Below, piece by piece: positions 44,466-50,539 of a stretch of DNA of 64,000 nucleotides. The notes beneath the pieces were generated by a model that saw nothing but the letters and a program-made list of their open reading frames with translations, did not search any database and had not been told where the DNA came from. Both the position numbers and the translations under genes were made by a program. The DNA is taken from the IMG/VR virus record IMGVR_UViG_3300042560_001826, positions 41,122 through 105,121 of that record; one strand, given 5' to 3'. Within the stretch, counting starts at the first letter, position 1; each line of letters begins with the position of its first letter. This DNA is from a virus.

Positions 44466-44786
44466 ATGGCTACGGAAAAGAATGACGATTTTGAAATCGT
44501 CAATGAAGCGGATTTGGAATTCGCTTCTCGTGGAAGAAAATCAAACATTAGCGATAGCGAAATCGCTAAGGTAAAAGAAACATTGAAGAAAAATCCAAAT
44601 GGTTGGGTTTTGTTCAATGGTAAGGCTATTCCTAATGGAATGACTAACGCTAAGGATATTCGTAACCATAAGGCTGCGAATTCCGCAACGCTTAGGGCAT
44701 TGGCTAAGAAATTGGGAATGAAAGCAGAAATTCGTTGGCATAAGGGAACTGTTCCAGCAGTTCGCTTTTCTAAGGTTTCTGCTTAG
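44466..44786 (+). CDS. Family A small basic protein (A2)
   Basis: 106 residues with GGAAAAAGG upstream. DFEIVNEADLEFASRGRKS (about 8-26) and ALAKKLGMKAEIRWHKGTVP near the C-terminus are the family signature. Basic overall. Monocistronic, with a leader hairpin and an 11-bp terminator. Arginine is mainly CGT. AT-richer than A3 and A4 despite clear protein similarity. Function unknown; nucleic-acid binding is inference from charge. Confidence 0.82.
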   Translation: MATEKNDDFEIVNEADLEFASRGRKSNISDSEIAKVKETLKKNPNGWVLFNGKAIPNGMTNAKDIRNHKAANSATLRALAKKLGMKAEIRWHKGTVPAVRFSKVSA

Positions 44787-44817
44787 TAATTAGACAATAG
44801 TTTTCGCAACTGTTAGG

Positions 44818-44853
44818 GAATGGGTGGGGTAAAACCCACCCATTCTTTTTTTT
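44818..44853 (+). terminator. Rho-independent terminator after A2
   Basis: GAATGGGTGGG/CCCACCCATTC (11 bp, loop GTAAAA) followed by eight T. Confidence 0.95.
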
Positions 44854-45175
44854 ATTTGTGTCGATCCCGGAATAAAGATAAAGAATTACGTTACCGTAAT
44901 CTTACAGATCCGCATTAGTGATTACATAAAGGATCTTCCAGGGATAAAGAAATAGATTAGAAAAATGCTTACTAAATTATTTAGGTACGGTGTAATATTA
45001 CCACGGTCGTAATGTTACAAAATTCTAACATTACACCCGCCCCGTAATATTACTTACTAAGTAAGATTACATAAAGGCTTACATAAAGGTAATATTTTAT
45101 ATAAAAGAAATGCTTACTCAAATGCTAAAAGAAGTCATGTAATGTTACCAGCCGTAATATTACCGAACTCCGGTC
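44854..45175 (+). other. Spacer with dense palindrome cluster
   Basis: No gene. Seven GTAAnnTTAC palindromes start at 44896, 44992, 45009, 45044, 45061, 45139 and 45154, often in pairs 15-17 bases apart, plus a near copy CTAACATTAC at 45025. Three CATAAAGG elements (near 44933, 45069 and 45080), all on the + strand. Confidence 0.75.
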
Positions 45176-45245
45176 GAAAAAAAAACCTGGGCTTACGGCT
45201 GTGTAAGCTTTGACTTGGTGAGAGCCAAACTTACACAGCCGTAAG
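45176..45245 (-). terminator. Terminator for A3 (leftward)
   Basis: A perfect 16-bp inverted repeat: CTTACGGCTGTGTAAG (45192-45207) and CTTACACAGCCGTAAG (45230-45245). On the minus strand it is followed after six bases by nine T (45178-45186). Stem and T-run support termination of the leftward A3 transcript. Confidence 0.75.
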
Positions 45246-45314
45246 ACACCTTCTGTTGCCCCGCCTAGTTAGGGCGGCGATGGTCAATAATCCATCGGGG
45301 ACGATTCACCTAAG

Positions 45315-45617
45315 TTACTTAGACGTAACGAGACGAACGGTAGGAACACCGTCGGTGGTGAAGGCAATGCGCACCTTCACGCCGACAGACTTCGCGCATG
45401 CCCTGAGCATCGCGCTCACGGCAGCCTTGCGAGTCTTCGCGTTCGTACCCTTCGGGTCAACCTTGTACGAAGGCAGAGCCAAAACTTTCCCAGCGGGAAG
45501 TTTAGCGATAGCCTGCGCAAGCTTCGGGTCGGCGTTTGACTTGCGTCCACGCTTAGCGAAACTAAGGTCGCTCTCGTTCACGATCTCGAACTCGGGTGTA
45601 TCGTTGGTCTTAGCCAA
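45315..45617 (-). CDS. Family A small basic protein (A3)
   Basis: 100 residues from a TTG start with AAAGGAG six bases upstream. FEIVNESDLSFAKRGRKS and KSVGVKVRIAFTTDGVPTVR carry the family signature. GC-rich, with CGC/CGT arginine and almost no AGA, very unlike the neighbouring accessory genes. A CAGTAG/CTACTG hairpin lies in the leader. Between 45245 and the stop are two more short hairpins (CGATGG/CCATCG, CCGCC/GGCGG). Confidence 0.82.
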   Translation of the reverse strand: MAKTNDTPEFEIVNESDLSFAKRGRKSNADPKLAQAIAKLPAGKVLALPSYKVDPKGTNAKTRKAAVSAMLRACAKSVGVKVRIAFTTDGVPTVRLVTSK

Positions 45618-46159
45618 ACGTTACTCCTTTGTAAGAAAAGGTTACGGGTATGGATTAGACAGTAGTACCACTACTGCCCGACGCTGTAAGTTTTGATCTA
45701 GTGTGTTCGTTACCTTACACACGGGTAGGATTCGCTGACTGCCTACCTTCCCAAACTTACCGCCGTGTAACGGTAGTGCGACACCTGAACCTAGCCGAAG
45801 TGATCCCGAAGGATCACCGTTGCTCGCCCCGTAATTTTACGGGACCGCCTACTAGGTGACTCAGGTACGGGTCAACGCACCGATAAGGATTCTAACAGAT
45901 GATCGGCAAAAGCGGGCGGATAGTAAAACGGCTCAAATAAAAGACTACTGAATAGGTCGATAATAGGGTAAAGATAAAGTCCGGCGGCCCTGTAATCTTA
46001 CAATTAGACTTTGATAAAGTTCCAGGACCGTAATCTTACATTGGAAAAATGTATTAAACTAATCTTACATAAGTGTAATGTTACTGCGGGCGTAATCTTA
46101 CGGTGAGTAAGGTTAACGCCCGCGTAATCTTACGCTAGTAATATTACATAGAGAAAATA
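45618..46159. other. Spacer with junction element and palindromes
   Basis: No gene. At 45783-45866 a possible three-way junction: outer ACCTGA/TCAGGT and CCTAG/CTAGG, inner GTGATCC-CGAA-GGATCAC and CCCGTAA-TT-TTACGGG, the latter containing a GTAATTTTAC site (45831). Other palindromes start at 45992, 46030, 46075, 46092, 46124 and 46138. GCGGGCG and CGCCCGC flank the pair around 46092-46124. Confidence 0.65.
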
Positions 46160-46206
46160 AAAAAAATAAGTCGATAGCGCCGGGGCTCTTGCGAACCCCG
46201 ACGCTA
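46160..46206 (-). terminator. Rho-independent terminator for A4 (leftward)
   Basis: TAGCGCCGGGG (46175-46185) and CCCCGACGCTA (46196-46206) form an 11-bp stem with one G-T pair; on the minus strand TCGACTTATTTTTTTT follows. Confidence 0.88.
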
Positions 46207-46225
46207 CCTACTTGGCTTGGGGGAG

Positions 46226-46510
46226 TTAGTCTGCCAAGATGACTTGTGGCGTACCGTTGGCACTCCAACGGATCGCAACCTTCTTGCCTGCCTGCTTGCC
46301 TGCCTGACGGATTTGGGCAGATACCTTAGCCTTCTCCGTCTTAGCCTTCGGACTGTTGGGGTTCACGGTCATTCCCGTGAGTTTCAGTCCTTGACCCTTC
46401 TTGAGCTTGGAAATTGCGCCTACGAGGGCAGGGCTCACGGTGGACTTACGCCCACGCTTGGAAAATTCCAAGTCCTGCTCGGAGACAATCTCAAAATTGT
46501 CTGTTGCCAT
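46226..46510 (-). CDS. Family A small basic protein (A4)
   Basis: 94 residues; AGAAGGGAA before the ATG. NFEIVSEQDLEFSKRGRKS and QAGKKVAIRWSANGTPQVIL give the clearest family signature. GC-rich codons. Leader contains a GAGCC/GGCTC stem. Monocistronic with a strong terminator. Function unknown. Confidence 0.83.
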   Translation of the reverse strand: MATDNFEIVSEQDLEFSKRGRKSTVSPALVGAISKLKKGQGLKLTGMTVNPNSPKAKTEKAKVSAQIRQAGKQAGKKVAIRWSANGTPQVILAD

Positions 46511-46923
46511 TGTTGTGGTATTCCCTTCTGAGCCTTACTTAGATTTGGGGCTCCGTTGTTGTTTAGAACACTATCCAATAGGGGAAAACGACGCAAGTAT
46601 GCGAACAGTCAAAAAACGCTGTATTTATTGGGGTTTTTGAGTGTGTGTCGTGAGTCACACGGTAGAAAAATGGAGATTTCCATAAATTACACGACCCTAC
46701 CGAACAAGTGTTTGGTGAGGTATTGTGAGATTAGATCCCATAAACTTTCTTGTGTGTAAAATTACATTTACGAAAGAGTACTAAATTTTTATTACATGTC
46801 AGTAATGTTACAGAGGGTGTAAGTTTTAGTCCCCCCAAAACTTACACCCTTCGTAATATTACCTAGATGAGCTATAAAATTACACGGGCCGGTAAGCCCG
46901 TGTAACTTTACTGCCGTGTAATA
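46511..46923. other. Spacer with hairpins and palindromes
   Basis: No gene. Palindromes at 46756 (GTAAAATTAC), 46802, 46853 and 46902 (GTAACTTTAC). A 14-bp hairpin AGGGTGTAAGTTTT / AAAACTTACACCCT spans 46814-46850 without a T-run, so is probably a structural element. Confidence 0.65.
46876..46905 (-). terminator. Rho-independent terminator of the 46924-47399 operon
   Basis: TTACACGGGC-CGGTAA-GCCCGTGTAA (10 bp) followed on the minus strand by TTTTAT, 19 bases after the stop. Confidence 0.85.
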
Positions 46924-47280
46924 CTAGGCTGTTGCCAAAACGCTAATGGCTTGGCGTATCGGATACCCATTCTGGATAAATTGGTGGCGTATATCAACAG
47001 GCACCTGTGTAAGTTTACGCATCGCCTCATCTTGGGCATTTACGAGGGTAAGCATTTCCGCCAAATATTCCATAGCGGTATGATTAGAAACTAACGGTAA
47101 ACCGTGTTCGGTCATTTCCGCGAGCTTATCTAACGCGCCTGTAATTTTATCGGAGAGGTCATCACCGATTTCCTCGCGCCCGATTTCCAGAATGATACCG
47201 AGGTCGTGGAATATTAGGGATCGTGTTCTCGTAGCTTTACTAGTGAGAATTACGCCTTCCGCAAATCGTTCTTCGTTCAT
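46924..47280 (-). CDS. Hypothetical helical protein
   Basis: 118 residues; GGAGG lies before ATG 47280, so I prefer it to the in-frame ATG at 47295. Entirely helical in appearance, mildly acidic, ending in VDIRHQFIQNGYPIRQAI. No family recognised. The start overlaps the stop of the membrane peptide upstream (TAATG). Confidence 0.72.
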   Translation of the reverse strand: MNEERFAEGVILTSKATRTRSLIFHDLGIILEIGREEIGDDLSDKITGALDKLAEMTEHGLPLVSNHTAMEYLAEMLTLVNAQDEAMRKLTQVPVDIRHQFIQNGYPIRQAISVLATA

Positions 47281-47399
47281 TATTTTTTCCTCCATAGTTC
47301 TTCGTAAAACGCTCGCCTCTTTTGTTGCCAGCGTGTAATTTTTGGGTGGATAATAAATGCTATTATTACTGACAGTAGGAATATCTTGATATTGGTCAT
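47280..47399 (-). CDS. Small membrane peptide
   Basis: 39 residues. One hydrophobic helix (IFLLSVIIAFII) then a very basic tail (RWQQKRRAFYEELWRKK). Coupled by TAATG to the downstream helical protein. Weak ribosome site. Function unknown. Confidence 0.55.
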   Translation of the reverse strand: MTNIKIFLLSVIIAFIIHPKITRWQQKRRAFYEELWRKK

Positions 47400-47652
47400 A
47401 CTTCCATTTTACAAAACTTACACAACCAATACAAGGATCACATTTTCCATAAAGGGTAAGGCCTAGTAATCTTACACACTAAAAGAATGAGGCTTAGTAA
47501 TATTACACCTGCCATACCGGTGCTCCATAAAGATCTAATTATGTAATATTACTGAGCTGTAATAATTGTTGCTAATGGTAAGATTACGCGATCACGCGAA
47601 CAAATGTTTGGTCGGCCGGTGATCGTCGATCGTGCCTATTGTTGCGATCGTG
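47400..47652. other. Spacer with palindromes
   Basis: No gene. Palindromes at 47466, 47497, 47543 and 47578; CATAAAG elements near 47447 and 47525. Ends at the promoter of B1. Confidence 0.7.
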
Positions 47653-47682
47653 TATGCTTACTATGTCGGCAATTCCGCCGAC
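47653..47682 (+). promoter_or_regulatory. B1 promoter and 5'-terminal hairpin
   Basis: TATGCT (47653-47658), six bases, then GTCGGC-AATTCC-GCCGAC (47665-47682), then ACTCACGAAAGG and the ATG. The transcript would begin at the foot of the hairpin. The same arrangement with changed but still paired stem bases precedes 48435 and 49404. Confidence 0.75.
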
Positions 47683-47701
47683 ACTCACGAAAGGCAAGGC
47701 A

Positions 47702-48118
47702 ATGAAGGCAAAGGCAAAAGCGTTCGCAAAGGCGATGAGTGTTCTCATCGGTAATGCGAACAAGGTACGCGCCAAAAAAGGCGTGAAGCGTATCTACGAC
47801 AGCGCGGTACTCAATACCGCTATTGGTACGGCACTACAAAAAGGCGTTTTGCCAAAAGGCGAGAACGCTCGCCTATGGTGCTTCGCAAATGATGCCGTTG
47901 TTGTAGATGTTCGGACTATCGTTCACGAAAACATCGGTGATGAAGCATCGCACGAACGACCCGAAAATACTGTTCGTGCGAGACTCATCACGCTTGCGAA
48001 ACTAAACAAAGACATCACGAAGCTTGCCTATGTTCGTTATCTCACGAACGGTACGCCTAGTGCCGATGATGCGAACAACGACGACGCTTACAAAGTTTTC
48101 ATTTTCCGTAAGCGTTAG
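47702..48118 (+). CDS. Family B basic protein (B1)
   Basis: 138 residues from ATG 47702 (GAAAGG seven bases before). Lys-rich N-terminus, AKKGVKRIYDSAVLNTAIGT, and a C-terminal block ENTVRARLITLAKLN followed by LAYVRYLTNGTPS and YKVFIFRKR shared with the genes at 48886 and 50090. Codons are rich in CG-containing words (TTCGC, GCGAA), unlike the bulk genome. Function unknown; probably nucleic-acid or ribosome binding by charge (inference). Confidence 0.82.
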   Translation: MKAKAKAFAKAMSVLIGNANKVRAKKGVKRIYDSAVLNTAIGTALQKGVLPKGENARLWCFANDAVVVDVRTIVHENIGDEASHERPENTVRARLITLAKLNKDITKLAYVRYLTNGTPSADDANNDDAYKVFIFRKR

Positions 48119-48130
48119 AAACAAAAAGAG

Positions 48131-48163
48131 TGACGGGGCGGAAACGCCCCGTCATTTTTTTTT
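48131..48163 (+). terminator. Rho-independent terminator after B1
   Basis: TGACGGGGCG-GAAA-CGCCCCGTCA followed by nine T. Confidence 0.96.
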
Positions 48164-48385
48164 GTATCCGTTTAGTCGAGTAGCCCGGACTAATTAGATT
48201 TCGTTCCATAAAAGGTACACGCTTGTAAGATTACAAAATCGTACTGAATTTTTATGCATAATGCTGCATGATTATGCGGGTGCGTCTCTACGCAAAGCTG
48301 TGAGCTCCACCCGCGTAATCTTACACCGTAAAGGGTTAGCTTTGTAATGTTACACAGCATGACTTGCATCGACTAATAGATCGTG
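48164..48385 (+). repeat. Spacer with three-way-junction element (copy 1)
   Basis: GCGGGT (48276-48281) pairs with ACCCGC (48309-48314), enclosing GCGT-CTCT-ACGC (48282-48293) and AGCT-GTG-AGCT (48296-48306). Palindromes GTAAGATTAC (48225), GTAATCTTAC (48315, directly after the junction) and GTAATGTTAC (48344). A ~100-base homologous copy lies at 49553-49660. Confidence 0.7.
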
Positions 48386-48415
48386 TAGACTATTGGTATC
48401 GGCAATCCTGCCGAT
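48386..48415 (+). promoter_or_regulatory. 48435 promoter and 5'-terminal hairpin
   Basis: TTGCAT, 16 bases, TAGACT (48386-48391), six bases, then ATCGGC-AATCCT-GCCGAT (48398-48415) and ATCACGAAAGG. Compared with the B1 leader the outer pair changes from G-C to A-T, keeping pairing. Confidence 0.72.
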
Positions 48416-48434
48416 CATCACGAAAGGTTACACA

Positions 48435-48641
48435 ATGTCCACATTTGAAACACACGACGAGATAATCCAGAAGGTTCGTACCTTCTATCGGGAGACCTAC
48501 AACATGTCCGAATCAGCCCTGCCATGCCATAACTGCATGTTTGAGCAAGAGCCAGACACCGAATGTGGCTATGTCTGGATAACCTGCGAAGCCGACAACA
48601 TGAATAATGATTCAGACGGTTGCAATTGGGGTAATGTTTAG
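48435..48641 (+). CDS. Small cysteine-rich protein
   Basis: 68 residues from ATG 48435. CHNCMFEQEPDTECGYVWIT then C and a final DGCNWG give six cysteines, likely a metal site. Acidic. Shares the leader hairpin with family B but not its protein sequence. Function unknown. Confidence 0.75.
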   Translation: MSTFETHDEIIQKVRTFYRETYNMSESALPCHNCMFEQEPDTECGYVWITCEADNMNNDSDGCNWGNV

Positions 48642-48657
48642 TTACAACTAAGTAAGT

Positions 48658-48695
48658 AAAGCCCGGTCCTAACCCCCTGGGGCCGGGCTTTATTT
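48658..48695 (+). terminator. Rho-independent terminator
   Basis: AAAGCCCGG (48658-48666) with CCGGGCTTT (48683-48691), inner CCCC/GGGG pairing, then ATTTATT. Confidence 0.88.
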
Positions 48696-48835
48696 ATTAT
48701 TACCTTATAGTAATCTTACCTATAATGATCTCCATAAAGATAATGAATACTAAACTTACTTATTAGTAATGTTACACGCCAACCGTAACATTACCGGGCT
48801 ATCGGTTGCCCCGGTCGATCAAGGGTAGAAAGAGA
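48696..48835. other. Short spacer with palindromes
   Basis: No gene. GTAATCTTAC (48710), GTAATGTTAC (48766), GTAACATTAC (48785); a CATAAAG element near 48732. Confidence 0.7.
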
Positions 48836-48874
48836 AAGAACCCCACCTACCCTTTCGGGTAAGTGGGGTTCTTG
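48836..48874 (-). terminator. Terminator for B2
   Basis: AAGAACCCCAC and GTGGGGTTCTT form 11 bp with an inner TACCC-TTTC-GGGTA stem; the minus strand continues with T-rich TTCTCTTTC. Confidence 0.82.
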
Positions 48875-48885
48875 TGTTCTGTTCG

Positions 48886-49404
48886 CTACTTCGTGCGAAC
48901 GATAAACACTTTCTCGCACTCATTAGTCACGCCGTTCTCAAGCCATGACTCTTGAGCCATTCGTGCATCAACGGCCCAGATAACGGTGAGATCGCCCAGA
49001 ATGAGCTTACTCTTCTGCCAACTGATGAGCCTTGCACGAACGGCATTGTCGGCACGGTAGTTCGTAGCCTTACTGCACACTTCGCTACGAAGAACGAACG
49101 GCACTTCGTTCTGGAGACAGAACTTCAGAAGTTGTGCTTTGCTCTTCTTGACGGGTTCGCCGTTCGCATCAACAGTCCATGTCTCAAGAACGGGTTTCGT
49201 TGATGCAATAGAAACTGCTCGCATCAGAAGTTCAGCACCGTCATTCGTTGAGAATGGCTTTACTCTCTTCTTCTTATTCTTCTCATTGCAAGAAGAAAGT
49301 TTCTCAACGGACTTCTGAAAGAGTCCCGACGCTTTCGCGCCGAAAGACTGAACTTCTTTCTTTCTACCTTTCGCTACTTTCGTAGCCTTTCTCTTCTTCG
49401 CCAT
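48886..49404 (-). CDS. Family B basic protein (B2)
   Basis: 172 residues, CGAAAGG site. Very basic N-terminus (AKKRKATKVAKGRKKEV), then the family block DNAVRARLISWQKSKLILGD followed by LTVIWAVDA and CEKVFIVRTK. Longer than B1 and B3 because of an extended N-terminal half. Arginine is mostly CGN; many ACTTCGT-like words. Preceded by the shared 5'-terminal hairpin. Confidence 0.82.
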   Translation of the reverse strand: MAKKRKATKVAKGRKKEVQSFGAKASGLFQKSVEKLSSCNEKNKKKRVKPFSTNDGAELLMRAVSIASTKPVLETWTVDANGEPVKKSKAQLLKFCLQNEVPFVLRSEVCSKATNYRADNAVRARLISWQKSKLILGDLTVIWAVDARMAQESWLENGVTNECEKVFIVRTK

Positions 49405-49425
49405 TGTGCTCTTACCTTTCGTGAT

Positions 49426-49457
49426 AGTGGGCCGAATTGCCCACTAGTAGAAGTGTA
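49426..49457 (-). promoter_or_regulatory. B2 promoter and 5'-terminal hairpin
   Basis: On the minus strand TACACT (49457-49452), six bases, then AGTGGGC-AATTCG-GCCCACT (49445-49426) and ATCACGAAAGG. Third example of the same leader with different but fully paired stem bases. Confidence 0.75.
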
Positions 49458-49671
49458 ACAGAACTAGGTGAGATTACAACGATCCAATTTCTGCATTACA
49501 ATTCACACTCATGCATGATCATGCATAAATGATTAGGAAATCACACTAAATTGTAATCTTACATGCATAATTATTCAGCGGGTGCGTCAGAAACGCGAAG
49601 CTGTCTGCTCCACCCGCCGTAACATTACGCCGTAAAGGGTTAGATCTAGTAACATTACACGGAAGTAAGGT
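49458..49671. repeat. Spacer with three-way-junction element (copy 2)
   Basis: GCGGGT (49578-49583) with ACCCGC (49612-49617); inner GCGT-CAGAA-ACGC (49584-49596) and AGC-TGTCT-GCT (49599-49609). Palindromes at 49553, 49619 and 49649. CCGTAAAGGGTTAG after the junction is shared with copy 1. Both copies point the same way though the flanking genes do not. Confidence 0.7.
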
Positions 49672-49710
49672 AATAAAAACCCCGCCCGGTTTTTAATCGA
49701 GCGGGGTTCT
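49672..49710 (-). terminator. Terminator for the 49715 peptide gene
   Basis: AACCCCGC (49678-49685) with GCGGGGTT (49701-49708); minus strand ends TTTTTATTA. Confidence 0.85.
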
Positions 49711-49714
49711 TTTA

Positions 49715-49816
49715 TTACTTGCGATTGCGGAAGTAAGCTAAAACGCTTACGCTGAACACAACAGCAAGAATGAGCGAGTAAGAAACATACTCACTAATGT
49801 TGAGGGTAAGTTGCAT
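49715..49816 (-). CDS. Small single-pass membrane peptide
   Basis: 33 residues with AAGGAGATCACA before the ATG. A hydrophobic helix (YSLILAVVFSVSVLAYF) and a basic end (RNRK). It has its own terminator, so is very likely a real gene. Similar design to the peptide at 40689. Function unknown. Confidence 0.72.
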   Translation of the reverse strand: MQLTLNISEYVSYSLILAVVFSVSVLAYFRNRK

Positions 49817-50045
49817 TGTGATCTCCTTTCTTACTATCCAGCCTACAAACATTACACAGATAATACAAGCACCTATTACCTCATAAAGTGTAAGGTATCG
49901 TAATATTACTCATTAAAAATGAGACACTCATAGACTCTAATAGCGTTGGTGGCGTAATGTTACACACACTAAAAATGAGAGAGGGATCTGTGTAAGGTTA
50001 CTTGGTGTGTGCCCCGGTCGATCGGGCCGGGGGTACATAGCAGAA
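49817..50045. other. Spacer with palindromes
   Basis: No gene. Palindromes GTAATATTAC (49900), GTAATGTTAC (49954) and GTAAGGTTAC (49992); a CATAAAG element near 49881. These are the last palindromes on the right side of the array. Confidence 0.7.
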
Positions 50046-50069
50046 CCCCCACCCCTTGCGGGGTGGGGG
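50046..50069 (-). terminator. Hairpin after B3
   Basis: CCCCCACCCC-TTGC-GGGGTGGGGG, a 10-bp GC stem 20 bases beyond the B3 stop. The T-run is poor, so stem strength must do most of the work. Confidence 0.65.
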
Positions 50070-50089
50070 CTTGCGGGGGATTGGGGGTG

Positions 50090-50539
50090 CTACTTGGTCT
50101 TGCGGTAGAGCAGAACCTCGTAGGCTTGGGGGTTCTTGGGATCAATCGCAGGGTTCCCCTTGCCATTGACTAGCACCCTCAGATAGCCCACCTTGCCGAC
50201 CTGACTATCTACCTTGGTGAGGCTCAGTAGTCGGGCGTTGATGGTGAGGTCAGGTCGCTTGAATAGGTTCGGGGTGAGGTGGCGCACTACCTGACGGACA
50301 TCCACCCTGACGGTATGCGGGCTAGTGCGTACCTCGTGCTTGGTGATAGCGGGCAGGCTCAGGGCTTGGGCTACTGCGGTGAGCAGATAGTTAGCACCCT
50401 TATCCTCGTAGTGACGCTTGACCCCACGCTTGGCGTTGAGGTCACGCTTGGCGGTGCGCTTGGCGGTAAGGGTGCGCATAGTCTGCGTCACCTTAGCCTT
50501 GCTCACCCCCTTGCGGTTGGTCTTGGTCTTGGTTGCCAT
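50090..50539 (-). CDS. Family B basic protein (B3)
   Basis: 149 residues from ATG 50539 (AGAGAGG upstream; a longer frame to 50581 lacks a site). Basic N-terminus, AKRGVKRHYEDKGANYLLTA matching B1, then INARLLSLTKVDSQVG, YLRVLVNGKG and AYEVLLYRKTK. Strongly GC-rich; 11 of 13 arginines are CGN and none AGA. The leader contains a degenerate GGC-ATCCC-GCC at the usual place. Confidence 0.82.
   Translation of the reverse strand: MATKTKTNRKGVSKAKVTQTMRTLTAKRTAKRDLNAKRGVKRHYEDKGANYLLTAVAQALSLPAITKHEVRTSPHTVRVDVRQVVRHLTPNLFKRPDLTINARLLSLTKVDSQVGKVGYLRVLVNGKGNPAIDPKNPQAYEVLLYRKTK

Noticed and set aside
44466-44786. AT-hook or Lsr2-like assignment for family A from RGRKS
   Set aside because: A single RGRKS is too short, and the C-terminal part does not match Lsr2; left as unknown.
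45256-45696. Long plus-strand frame opposite A3
   Set aside because: Antisense shadow of a GC-rich gene; A3 has family similarity, ribosome site and terminator on the minus strand.
46814-46850. 14-bp hairpin as an intrinsic terminator
   Set aside because: No T-run on either strand, and a better terminator lies closer to the operon end.
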